DNA of 6,913 bases. It comes from Gemmatimonadota bacterium. GTDB lineage: Bacteria; Gemmatimonadota; Gemmatimonadetes; Gemmatimonadales; Gemmatimonadaceae. The position numbers and the translations under genes were made by a program. Each line of letters starts with the position of its first letter. Positions within the stretch are counted from its first letter, which is position 1. The notes below the pieces were generated by a model that was given only the letters and a program-made list of their open reading frames with translations, did no database searches and was not told the DNA's origin. The stretch is from positions 5,202 to 12,114 of the forward strand of contig PKVB01000213.1 in NCBI GenBank assembly GCA_003131365.1, written 5' to 3'. Positions 1 through 5,789 of this stretch are shown here, piece after piece.

Positions 1-1356
1 GACGGCCGCGTCAAGACGCTCCACCCGGCGATACACGGCGCGTTGCTGGCGCGTCGTGATTCTCCCGAGCACTTGAAGGCGCTCGCCGAGCACGACATCG
101 CGCCGATAGACCTGGTGGCCGTGAATCTCTATCCGTTTGAGGAGACGGCGGCGCGCGCCGGCGCCAAACCGGAGGAGATCATCGAGCAGATAGACATCGG
201 CGGACCGTCGATGCTCCGGTCCGCCGCCAAGAACTTTGCGTCCGTTACGGTGGTGGTCGATCCCGCCGACTATGGGCGTGTCCTCGCCGCGCTCGAAGCG
301 AAGGACGACGACATGGACCTGCGACGCCTGCTCGCAGAGAAGGTGTTCGCGCGCACGGCGGCCTACGACGCCGCCATCGCGTTTTGGTTCGGTTCCGAGC
401 GCTCGGAGGTATTTCCCGATCGCACCACGATATCACTCGAGAAAGAGACCACCCTGCGGTACGGCGAGAACCCCGGCCAGCGAGCCGCCTTCTACGTCGA
501 GCGCCGGGGCGAAGGGATCGCCGCACTGGAGAAGAAGGGCGGAAAGGAGCTTTCGTTCAACAACCTGCTCGACCTCGAGGGAGCTCTCTTCGCCACCGAT
601 CCATTTGCGGACGAGATCGCTTGTGCCATCGTCAAGCACACCACGCCGTGCGGACTCGCGACCGGCACCAGCGCTCTCGACTCCTACAGGAAGGCGCTCG
701 CCTGCGATCCGGTTTCGGCCTTTGGTTCCGTGATCTCGTTCACGGTCCCCGTCGATGACGAGACCGCCGAGTCGGTATCGAGTCTTTTCGTCGAGTGCGT
801 AGTCGCGCCTCAGTTCACGCCGGGCGCTCTCGAGATACTCGGCCGCAAGAAGAATCTTCGCGTGCTGGAAGGCCGGGCACAGTGGCGTGACCACTCGCTC
901 GATTACAAGCGGGTACGCGGCGGATTTCTCGCGCAGGAGCGCGCCGCGCGCGACGGCGGAGAACAGTGGCGCGTCGTAACCAAGCGTCAGCCCACCGAGA
1001 CGGAGCTCAAGAACCTTCAGTTCGCGTGGCGCGCTGTCGGGAGCGTCAAGTCCAACGCGATCGTTCTCGCGCGCGACGGCGCCACGATTGGGATCGGCGC
1101 TGGACAGATGTCGCGGGTCGACGCGGCGTTTCTCTCCGTCTACAAGGCGCGTCTCACGGGCCACGATACCAAAGGGGCGGTAATGGGATCAGATGCCTTC
1201 TTCCCTTTTCGCGACGGAGTCGAGCAAGCTGCAGAGGCGGGAGTGGCCGCGATCGTCCAGCCTGGAGGATCGGTGCGCGACGAGGAAGTGATTCAGGCCG
1301 CCGACGAGTACAACATCGCCATGGTATTCACGGGCAAGCGGCAGTTCCGTCACTAG
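1..1356 (+). CDS. purH: PurH, bifunctional AICAR transformylase / IMP cyclohydrolase (5' truncated)
   Basis: PurH catalyses the last two steps of cytosolic de novo purine synthesis: formyl transfer from 10-formyl-THF to AICAR, then ring closure to IMP. The reading frame is open from base 1, so 451 residues are present; the family is usually about 510-530 aa, so roughly 65-75 N-terminal residues lie outside the window. The visible part begins inside the IMP cyclohydrolase (MGS-like) domain with GRVKTLHPAIHG (residues 2-13). The transformylase domain follows with RYGENPGQ (153-160), LSFNNLLDLEGA, and the catalytic Lys-His pair in KHTTPCG (K212, H213). It ends with the classic C-terminus: KSNAIVLA, GAGQMSRVDA, GSDAFFPFRDG, QPGGSVRD and a final FTGKRQFRH. 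The common KHANPCG motif reads KHTTPCG here, but the Lys-His pair is intact. No frameshift is seen. The next gene starts 2 bases after the TAG stop. Confidence 0.97.
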   Translation, partial: DGRVKTLHPAIHGALLARRDSPEHLKALAEHDIAPIDLVAVNLYPFEETAARAGAKPEEIIEQIDIGGPSMLRSAAKNFASVTVVVDPADYGRVLAALEAKDDDMDLRRLLAEKVFARTAAYDAAIAFWFGSERSEVFPDRTTISLEKETTLRYGENPGQRAAFYVERRGEGIAALEKKGGKELSFNNLLDLEGALFATDPFADEIACAIVKHTTPCGLATGTSALDSYRKALACDPVSAFGSVISFTVPVDDETAESVSSLFVECVVAPQFTPGALEILGRKKNLRVLEGRAQWRDHSLDYKRVRGGFLAQERAARDGGEQWRVVTKRQPTETELKNLQFAWRAVGSVKSNAIVLARDGATIGIGAGQMSRVDAAFLSVYKARLTGHDTKGAVMGSDAFFPFRDGVEQAAEAGVAAIVQPGGSVRDEEVIQAADEYNIAMVFTGKRQFRH

Positions 1357-1358
1357 CA

Positions 1359-3602
1359 ATGACAGCGACCCCCCTCACGCCCGAAGAGCTCGACTACCAG
1401 CCGTCGTATCGCGCCGCGGCAATAGTCTCAGCGCTCGTCCTCGTTCTCTATCTGATCACGCTCGCGCCGTCTACGGCGATGTGGGACACGAGCGAGTACA
1501 TCGCAGCCGCTTATACGCTCGGACTGCCGCACCCGCCGGGGAATCCGCTGTTCGTTCTGCTGGGACGCTTTTTCGCGATTCTGCCGATCGCGCCAAACGT
1601 CGCCATGCGGATCAACATTCTCGCTGCGCTGTGCAGTGCGGGCGCGGCGGGAATGTGGTTCCTCATCACCGAACGGGTTCTCGTGGGTTGGCTGCCGGAG
1701 CGCTGGCAGAGGATTGCCGGCGGATCTCTCGCGGCACTGATCGGCGCGACGGCGTTCACCGTCTGGGCGCAATCGGTCGTCAACGAAAAAGTCTACACCG
1801 TTTCGCTTCTGGGACTGGCGGTCGTCTCCTGGCTGATCGTCCGCTGGTGCGATGATCCAGACGGACCCAAGGCGGACCGACTCCTCGTGTTGATCGCGTA
1901 CCTGAGTGGACTCGGCTTCGCGAACCACATGGCCGGCTTTCTCGCTCTGCCGGCGGTCGGAGCCGCGGTTGCCATTATCCGCCCGGCCACACTGCTCCGC
2001 CCGAAGCTTCTGCTTGCAATTGCCGGCGCGCTTCTGCTCGGCATGACGCCGTTCCTCACACAGCCGCTCCGCGCCGCGTACTTCCCCGCTATCAACGAAG
2101 GCGAGCCCACTGGCTGCGCCACTCGAATCGGCGTCGGCTGCACACTCAGCAAGGCGACGTACGATCGGTTCATGTACAACTTCAATCGCGGCCAGTATGG
2201 CAAGCCGGGTTTGACCGAACGGCAGGCGCCGTTCGTCGCCCAGGTCGAGATGTGGTGGCTCTATTTCCGGTGGCAGTGGCTGAGAGACCCGTTTGACAAC
2301 TATCCCGGGTTTCAGAAGACGCTTGCGACGCTCTTCCTCCTGCTCGGCGGACTCGGCGGTTACGTGCATTGGAAGCGCGACCGGAAGTCATTCTGGTACT
2401 TCGGCCCGCTCATGTTCATGGTGACGCTCGCGCTCATTACTTACATGAACTTCAAATACGGCTCGTCGCAGTCTCCGGAGCTGGGCGACTCCGTAGAGCG
2501 CGAGGTGCGCGATCGCGATTACTTCTACCTCTGGAGCTTCTCGGCGTTGAGCGTGTGGATCGCGCTCGGCCTCGTCTTCGTGTGGGAGACGGTCGCTGCG
2601 CTGATCGGATCGGAGAAAGTCCGCGTGCGCGACGAAACGCTCGATCTACCGCGGCGACGAAGCTGGCTGCTCGCGACCCCGGTGCTGGCCCTCGCGATCA
2701 TCCCGCTTTTTGCAAACTGGAAGTCCGCTTCCCGCGCCGGTCAGACGGACACAGCGGATTTTGCCGCCGATCTCCTCAACTCCGTCGAGCCCTACGGAAT
2801 TCTCGTCACCGCCGGCGACAACGACACTTTCCCCCTTTGGTACGCGCAGGAAGTCGAGGGAATCCGTCGCGATGTCATCGTCGCGTGCCTCTCGCTGCTG
2901 AGAACAGACTGGTACACGCGCCAGCTGCTGCGCCGCCCCGTTTACGAGTACGATTCGTTGCGTGGTCCCGCGATCTACCGCGGCAAGATCTGGAAAAAAC
3001 CCAACGGGCCGCCGCTCAGGCTGACGATGGCCGAGGCGGACGCGGTGCCGTCGGTAGTCGAGCTGTCGTCGCCCCAGACCTTTCGCAAGGATGGAACTGA
3101 CATCGTCGTCAACATCCAGCCGCGATCGTACGGAGATTTCACCGGCCTCGGCCGCGAAGATCTATTCGTCTTGTACATGGTCCGCGATGGATATCCGGAG
3201 CGGCCGTTCTTCTTCAGCCGGACGACGGGCGGATACGCCGAGGAGATGGGATTCGCTCCTTACACCGTCGCGGTCGGGCTCGCGCGAAAGCTCGTCCCCC
3301 ACATTCCAACAGCGGGAGCGGGAATCGTCTCGGTGCCGGGGGAAGGGTGGTTCGATCTCGAGACGACTCGCACGCTCTGGGAGACCGCGTTCGGGGCACC
3401 GCAATCGATCGGGAAGCGCGATCTGTGGGTTGATCGTCCGTCGGCGGGTATTCCGTTCCTGTACCTGCGGACGGGGCTGGTCCTCACCTCAGCGCTGGCA
3501 CAGATGGGGCGCACCGACGAAGCGGCCCGCATCCGTGGCCAGGTCGAGAAAATCGCGCGCGCGACTCAGCTCGAGGATGTGCTGGCCAGAGCGTCGCAGT
3601 AG
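1359..3602 (+). CDS. DUF2723 family membrane protein, TMEM260-like putative glycosyltransferase (GT-C type)
   Basis: This 747-aa polytopic membrane protein has the DUF2723 signature. After a short cytosolic N-terminus comes a first membrane segment (about 20-37), then the loop motif WDTSEYIAAAYTLG with PHPPGNPLF (42-65). D43 and E46 sit where GT-C enzymes carry their catalytic or metal-binding acidic residues. Many hydrophobic segments follow to about residue 455, including one around 435-452. Conserved family blocks are EVRDRDYFYLWSF (382-394) and AGDNDTFPLWYAQEVEG (485-501) followed by SLLRTDWYTRQL (512-523). The last 250 residues are soluble and probably periplasmic. Human TMEM260, also DUF2723, is a protein O-mannosyltransferase; transfer of a sugar from a lipid carrier to exported proteins is therefore an inference here. 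The ATG at 1359 was chosen because it lies 2 bases after the purH stop and gives a normal N-terminus. The frame stays open upstream inside purH, but that stretch reads as shadow sequence. No clear Shine-Dalgarno precedes the ATG, which suggests coupling to purH translation. Confidence 0.9.
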   Translation: MTATPLTPEELDYQPSYRAAAIVSALVLVLYLITLAPSTAMWDTSEYIAAAYTLGLPHPPGNPLFVLLGRFFAILPIAPNVAMRINILAALCSAGAAGMWFLITERVLVGWLPERWQRIAGGSLAALIGATAFTVWAQSVVNEKVYTVSLLGLAVVSWLIVRWCDDPDGPKADRLLVLIAYLSGLGFANHMAGFLALPAVGAAVAIIRPATLLRPKLLLAIAGALLLGMTPFLTQPLRAAYFPAINEGEPTGCATRIGVGCTLSKATYDRFMYNFNRGQYGKPGLTERQAPFVAQVEMWWLYFRWQWLRDPFDNYPGFQKTLATLFLLLGGLGGYVHWKRDRKSFWYFGPLMFMVTLALITYMNFKYGSSQSPELGDSVEREVRDRDYFYLWSFSALSVWIALGLVFVWETVAALIGSEKVRVRDETLDLPRRRSWLLATPVLALAIIPLFANWKSASRAGQTDTADFAADLLNSVEPYGILVTAGDNDTFPLWYAQEVEGIRRDVIVACLSLLRTDWYTRQLLRRPVYEYDSLRGPAIYRGKIWKKPNGPPLRLTMAEADAVPSVVELSSPQTFRKDGTDIVVNIQPRSYGDFTGLGREDLFVLYMVRDGYPERPFFFSRTTGGYAEEMGFAPYTVAVGLARKLVPHIPTAGAGIVSVPGEGWFDLETTRTLWETAFGAPQSIGKRDLWVDRPSAGIPFLYLRTGLVLTSALAQMGRTDEAARIRGQVEKIARATQLEDVLARASQ

Positions 3603-3619
3603 CCGCTGCGCTTCGCGAG

Positions 3620-3640
3620 GACGCGCACAAATCGCGCGTT
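3620..3640 (+). other. Short stem-loop after the DUF2723 gene
   Basis: ACGCGC (3621-3626) pairs perfectly with GCGCGT (3634-3639) around a 7-base loop, with one further G-T pair outside. It lies 18 bases after the stop of the DUF2723 gene. There is no T-run after it, so it is at best a weak or factor-assisted terminator. It also overlaps the proposed -35 box of the tRNA promoter by about two bases. It may be chance in GC-rich sequence. Confidence 0.3.
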
Positions 3641-3667
3641 GCCCGTGCGAATAGCCACACCTACATT
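3639..3667 (+). promoter_or_regulatory. Candidate sigma-70 promoter of tRNA-Ser
   Basis: TTGCCC (3639-3644) and TACATT (3662-3667) are separated by exactly 17 bases, resembling -35 and -10 boxes. The expected transcription start is around 3674, one base before the mature tRNA, which would leave almost no 5' leader for RNase P to remove. The boxes match consensus only partly (4 of 6 each), so support comes mainly from spacing and position. Confidence 0.42.
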
Positions 3668-3674
3668 GAGTATT

Positions 3675-3757
3675 GGAGGGTTGGCAGAACGGCTATTGCA
3701 CCAGTCTTGAAAACTGGCGCCCGCAAGGGCTTGGGGGTTCGAGTCCCTCACCCTCCG
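3675..3757 (+). tRNA. tRNA-Ser(UGA)
   Basis: The sequence folds as a complete cloverleaf. The acceptor stem GGAGGGT (3675-3681) pairs with ACCCTCC (3750-3756), with discriminator G at 3757. The anticodon stem CCAGT/ACTGG encloses loop CTTGAAA, giving anticodon TGA at 3708-3710, which reads UCA serine codons. The long variable arm (CGCCC GCAA GGGC TT) is the class II hallmark expected for serine tRNA. The T arm is GGGGG-TTCGAGT-CCCTC. The next bases are TCA, so the 3' CCA is not encoded and must be added by nucleotidyltransferase. It sits between a plus-strand operon and a convergent minus-strand gene, probably as its own transcription unit. Confidence 0.96.
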
Positions 3758-3764
3758 TCAAGAC

Positions 3765-3800
3765 AAAAAAACCCCATTCAGTGCCGAACGCACCGAGTGG
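3765..3800 (-). terminator. Rho-independent terminator of the M48 protease gene
   Basis: Read on the minus strand, an 11-bp stem with one C-A mismatch (3800-3790 with 3784-3774) and a 5-base loop is followed by GG and a run of seven T (3771-3765). It begins 26 bases after the M48 stop codon. On the plus strand the stem is followed only by CGTTTC, so the signal is directional and protects the convergent tRNA-Ser gene from read-through. Confidence 0.85.
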
Positions 3801-3826
3801 CGTTTCACATCCGATAGCTGATCTTC

Positions 3827-4633
3827 TTACTGCCCTTGCGCTCTGGGGGCAGGCGCAAGCTGCGAGAGTCTGGCTTTCATCGAGCTGAATCCGGCATCGT
3901 TTGTCGCCAGACTGTTCAACGTCTGCGCGGGCACCTGATTCAACATCCGCTGGATGTCGACGATGCGATCCTGCGTGCCCGGGTGATCCGAGAACCACGC
4001 CGACGCGTTTCCCCCACCAGAACTCTGATCCTCGGCCAGCAGCTTCTGGAAGAAAGTGTACATCCCGCGCGGACTGATCCCGGCGTGAATCACGTTGTTG
4101 AAGCCGCCCTCGTCGGCCTGTATCTCGTCGGTGCGGCTGAATTTCGCGAAGACCGCGGTGCCGCCGACGTTGATTGCCGCCTGTGCGACCCCGCTCTGGC
4201 AGACCCCCGTCAGCGCGCAGAGAATCCCGACTCCGACATTGGCGGTCTGGGCGTTCTCCATCTGCTTGACGGAATGGCGCCTCACCACGTGCTCGATCTC
4301 GTGCCCCAGCACGCCGGCTACCTCCGACATGTTGCTGGCGCGCGCGAGCACCCCGCGATTGACATAGACGAACCCGCCCGGCAGCGCGAAGGCGTTCACC
4401 ACGTCTGAGTTCACGACCTGGAATTGCCAGTTGAGATCGCTGCGCGATGTGGTCCTGGCAATCCGGTTGCCCAACGCATTTACATAATTCTGAATCTGGG
4501 CATCCTGAACCATCGGAAGCTGCGCGTTGACCTGCTGCGCCTCATCCTGCCCCATTTGGACTTCCTGCTGGGTGGAGACCGCACACCCGGCGAGCAGCGC
4601 GATTGCGCCGATTGTGACTGTGATATTCCGCAC
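3827..4633 (-). CDS. M48 family metalloprotease, lipoprotein (BepA/LoiP-like)
   Basis: This 268-aa protein is a zinc endopeptidase of family M48, probably lipid-anchored and facing the periplasm. The N-terminus is a lipoprotein signal with lipobox LAGC, so the mature protein would start at Cys17; residue +2 is Ala, which by the enterobacterial rule favours the outer membrane. NAFALPGGFVYVNRG (80-94) is the typical segment ahead of the active site. HEIEH (111-115) supplies two zinc ligands and the catalytic Glu, followed by VVRRH. E170 in DEIQAD is the expected third ligand, with D174 after it. SDHPGTQDRI (215-224) matches the C-terminal HP...RI block. E. coli BepA and LoiP, of similar design, act in outer-membrane protein quality control; that role here is inference. 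The start is GTG, chosen for the GAGGG 8 bases upstream and because it gives a clean signal peptide. The gene lies 80 bases downstream of another exported-protein gene and ends before a strong terminator. Confidence 0.93.
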   Translation of the reverse strand: MRNITVTIGAIALLAGCAVSTQQEVQMGQDEAQQVNAQLPMVQDAQIQNYVNALGNRIARTTSRSDLNWQFQVVNSDVVNAFALPGGFVYVNRGVLARASNMSEVAGVLGHEIEHVVRRHSVKQMENAQTANVGVGILCALTGVCQSGVAQAAINVGGTAVFAKFSRTDEIQADEGGFNNVIHAGISPRGMYTFFQKLLAEDQSSGGGNASAWFSDHPGTQDRIVDIQRMLNQVPAQTLNSLATNDAGFSSMKARLSQLAPAPRAQGQ

Positions 4634-4641
4634 CGAGTTAG

Positions 4642-4646
4642 CCCTC
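4642..4646 (-). promoter_or_regulatory. Shine-Dalgarno fixing the GTG start of the M48 gene
   Basis: On the minus strand GAGGG is followed by 8 bases and then GTG (4633-4631). This supports GTG as the true start; the resulting protein opens directly into a lipoprotein signal. Confidence 0.7.
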
Positions 4647-4670
4647 GAAAGTTATGTTCGTCGCTGGAAT

Positions 4671-4701
4671 GGCCGGCGCGACATTGTTTCTCGCGCCGGC
4701 C
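4671..4701 (-). terminator. Strong GC-rich stem-loop between two minus-strand genes; possible U-less terminator or attenuator
   Basis: GGCCGGCGCGA (4671-4681) and TCGCGCCGGCC (4691-4701) are a perfect 11-bp inverted repeat with a 9-base spacer. In the direction of transcription it begins 12 bases after the stop of the IPAGT protein gene and ends 37 bases before the M48 start codon. There is no T-run on either strand. It could be a U-less terminator, an mRNA-stabilising 3' hairpin that lowers M48 expression relative to the upstream gene, or a site bound as DNA. The structure is certain; its function is not. Confidence 0.5.
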
Positions 4702-4713
4702 CGAACCATGTGG

Positions 4714-5268
4714 CTATCTCGCAACTACGATCGTGCGCTTCGCGTCCGTGAAGACGGTAAACTGCGTTCCCGCAGGGATGACGGCGGAAAGTCCCTTCTT
4801 GGTTGCGCCGATTCCGAACGTCAGAACGCCCAGTGCCGCAGCCTGACCCTGGCGCTTCTTGCCAGAGACTTTCGTGGTGCCGCGGAGCGGGATCCTCGTA
4901 CCATCGACTGCGCGTACGGAGGTGACGGACACGGTCACAGCCCCGGGATTTCCGCCCGCGCTACGGCGTGCAACATGAGCCACCGTTCCCCGCACCGGTG
5001 TTCCCGACGCGATCAGCACGTGGCCGAACTCCGAATAGTCCGCGGGCAGGTGAAACGCCACCTGCTGGCCCTGGTTGACTGAGGCGCTGGAAAGATCCTC
5101 ATCTATTGAGACGGTAAGAGGGGTGCCGGCCGGTATGATCACGGGCATTCGCGTGCTCGAGTTGGCGGCCGCTCTGGCGCGCTCACCTGATCCCGTGCTT
5201 TGGGCGCTGAGTGGAACTGACGCCAGGGTCGCCGCCAGTAGCGCGATCGAGCGAAGGAAGTACTTCAT
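4714..5268 (-). CDS. Secreted protein of unknown function with two IPAGT motifs
   Basis: I do not recognise a named family for this 184-aa protein. It has a signal peptide: KYFLR, a hydrophobic stretch (about 7-20), and probable cleavage after PLSA at residue 22, giving a periplasmic or extracellular mature protein. A low-complexity Ala/Ser/Arg linker (23-40) follows. The rest looks like beta-strand sequence: IPAGTPLTVSIDEDLSSASV (45-64), a G/V-rich middle with VRGTV (92-96) and DGTRIPLRG (122-130), a basic patch GKKRQG (136-141), a small-residue hydrophobic stretch (142-157), and a second IPAGTQFTVFTD (164-175). The start is well supported by AGGAGAG 6 bases upstream of the ATG. It is the first gene of a probable two-gene minus-strand unit with the M48 lipoprotein. 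Similar 'PAGT...l..V..G..v.f' patterns occur in envelope proteins of soil bacteria, but no enzymatic motif is visible. Confidence 0.85.
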   Translation of the reverse strand: MKYFLRSIALLAATLASVPLSAQSTGSGERARAAANSSTRMPVIIPAGTPLTVSIDEDLSSASVNQGQQVAFHLPADYSEFGHVLIASGTPVRGTVAHVARRSAGGNPGAVTVSVTSVRAVDGTRIPLRGTTKVSGKKRQGQAAALGVLTFGIGATKKGLSAVIPAGTQFTVFTDAKRTIVVAR

Positions 5269-5274
5269 ACATTG

Positions 5275-5281
5275 CTCTCCT
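5275..5281 (-). promoter_or_regulatory. Shine-Dalgarno of the IPAGT protein gene
   Basis: AGGAGAG on the minus strand lies 6 bases ahead of the ATG at 5268. It is the best ribosome binding site in the window and suggests high translation of this exported protein. Confidence 0.75.
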
Positions 5282-5293
5282 GAGAGGTTGCTG

Positions 5294-5308
5294 CCGCGAA
5301 AGTCGCGG
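5294..5308 (-). other. Small hairpin in the 5' leader of the IPAGT protein gene
   Basis: CCGCGA (5294-5299) and TCGCGG (5303-5308) form a perfect 6-bp inverted repeat around a 3-base spacer. It lies 25 bases upstream of the minus-strand ATG, just outside the Shine-Dalgarno. It could stabilise the leader RNA. It is short enough to be chance. Confidence 0.35.
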
Positions 5309-5330
5309 AATGCATCAATTCATAGTCAAG

Positions 5331-5432
5331 GAGAGTGCCAAATCTCAGCTCAGCGGTGGGCGGATCGTTAACTGAAAATGACCGGCTGAGTCAGGGCAGA
5401 GTGAACTATCGGCTGAATTCTGTGCCACTCTC
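5331..5432. repeat. Imperfect 10-bp inverted repeat in the divergent promoter region
   Basis: GAGAGTGCCA (5331-5340) and TGCCACTCTC (5423-5432) are inverted copies with one mismatch, about 82 bases apart. The spacing is too long for a simple hairpin operator but would suit a looping regulator or two half-sites, one for each divergent unit. Chance is possible. Confidence 0.4.
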
Positions 5433-5452
5433 ACTTCCCGCCCCTTCAGTTG

Positions 5453-5466
5453 CAGTCTTCAGTCTT
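5453..5466 (+). repeat. Tandem CAGTCTT direct repeat
   Basis: Two adjacent copies of CAGTCTT occur at 5453-5459 and 5460-5466, with a related CAGT just upstream at 5447-5450. The second copy runs into TTGACG (5465-5470), which looks like a -35 box, but no matching -10 box is found at the right distance. It could be an activator site for the small-gene cluster; the evidence is positional only. Confidence 0.3.
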
Positions 5467-5534
5467 GACGGGGTCAGATGCCAGACCCGCTGGCGCCCGC
5501 CTGTCCGCTCCATCACTTTCTAGTTCTCGCAACC

Positions 5535-5538
5535 GGAG
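5535..5538 (+). promoter_or_regulatory. Shine-Dalgarno deciding the start of the 59-aa gene
   Basis: GGAG lies 8 bases ahead of the ATG at 5547. The only other in-frame ATG (5478) would add 23 residues rich in Pro and Ala and has only a weak GGGG upstream, so 5547 is preferred. Confidence 0.6.
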
Positions 5539-5546
5539 CCCCGCCA

Positions 5547-5726
5547 ATGGACGACTTCAGCAAGGAATGGATCGAGCATCTCAAGACGCAGATCTCGGGA
5601 CGCATGACCGTCGTCGCGGACAAGATGGATCCGCAGACCTACGACGAGCTCGTGACCGATCTCGCGTGGTTCACTTTCCGCTTCGCTCGCGACCCCGATA
5701 CCAAAATGAGGAAAGTCTTCCGCTGA
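5547..5726 (+). CDS. Small hypothetical protein, 59 aa
   Basis: The family is not recognised. The product is 59 residues with many charged residues and no Cys, signal peptide or membrane segment. Two helix-like stretches are suggested: FSKEWIEHLKTQI (4-16) and PQTYDELVTDLAWFTFRFAR (29-48). The second is amphipathic, with an aromatic cluster WFTFRF (41-46). A basic end (KMRKVFR) closes the protein. It is probably a cytosolic helical protein that dimerises or binds a partner; that is inference. Coding status rests on the Shine-Dalgarno GGAG at good spacing, an ordered protein-like composition, and its place at the head of three same-strand small genes. The gap to the next gene is 63 bases. The longer 82-aa version from 5478 looks unlikely. 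Confidence 0.65.
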   Translation: MDDFSKEWIEHLKTQISGRMTVVADKMDPQTYDELVTDLAWFTFRFARDPDTKMRKVFR

Positions 5727-5778
5727 ATTCCCCGCAGCGGCATTAGATTCGCCGTAGAGGGCACATCGGCAACCGGAC

Positions 5779-5784
5779 GAGGAG
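5779..5784 (+). promoter_or_regulatory. Shine-Dalgarno of the Cys-rich 77-aa gene
   Basis: GAGGAG lies 5 bases ahead of the ATG at 5790, a near-ideal ribosome binding site that confirms this start. Confidence 0.7.
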
Positions 5785-5789
5785 CGCCA

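Larger units (their letters stand above)
5269..5546. promoter_or_regulatory. Divergent intergenic region, presumably carrying promoters for both directions
   Basis: This 278-bp stretch separates the minus-strand IPAGT gene from the plus-strand small-gene cluster. I find no convincing coding frame in it. The short open frames on the plus strand lack ribosome binding sites and family-like sequence. It must hold the promoters of both flanking units, but no clear TTGACA-17-TATAAT pair is visible in either direction. It holds a near-perfect 10-bp inverted repeat (5331-5340 and 5423-5432), a tandem CAGTCTT pair (5453-5466), two CGGCTGA copies (5384-5390 and 5410-5416), and GGGTC/GACCC (5471-5475 and 5484-5488). 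Base composition is less GC-rich than in the genes around it, as expected for a promoter region. Confidence 0.55.

Noticed and set aside
433..1164. Long antisense open frame of 243 codons opposite purH.
   Set aside because: GC-rich coding DNA commonly leaves antisense frames open. There is no family-like motif and purH clearly occupies the region.
966..1358. Upstream extension of the DUF2723 frame by 131 codons inside purH.
   Set aside because: The extension is Arg/Gly-rich shadow sequence of purH in another frame, while the ATG at 1359 gives the normal DUF2723 N-terminus.
1428..2369. Antisense open frame of 313 codons opposite the DUF2723 gene.
   Set aside because: Its composition is Arg/Glu-rich low-complexity shadow. 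The sense strand carries clear DUF2723 motifs.
3675..3757. tRNA-Ser as an attachment site for an integrated element.
   Set aside because: No integrase gene and no repeated tRNA 3' end are found downstream in the window, and the flanking genes look chromosomal.
3673..3888. Plus-strand open frame of 71 codons starting at the tRNA.
   Set aside because: It is the tRNA-Ser sequence read as protein followed by the terminator and the antisense of the M48 gene end.
5325..5341. Sigma-54-like element on the minus strand ahead of the IPAGT gene (TTGGCAC, 5 bases, TTGA).
   Set aside because: The -24 part matches well, but the -12 part reads GA where GC is nearly invariant. No enhancer-type activator gene is nearby. 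The match is not enough to call.
5471..5488. GGGTC/GACCC inverted repeat with an 8-base spacer as an operator over the TTGACG box.
   Set aside because: Five base pairs in GC-rich DNA are expected by chance, and no -10 box fits the TTGACG.
5335..5523. Possible small genes in the divergent intergenic region (for example 62 codons from 5335).
   Set aside because: There is no ribosome binding site or protein-like ordering, and the stretch is needed for promoters in both directions.
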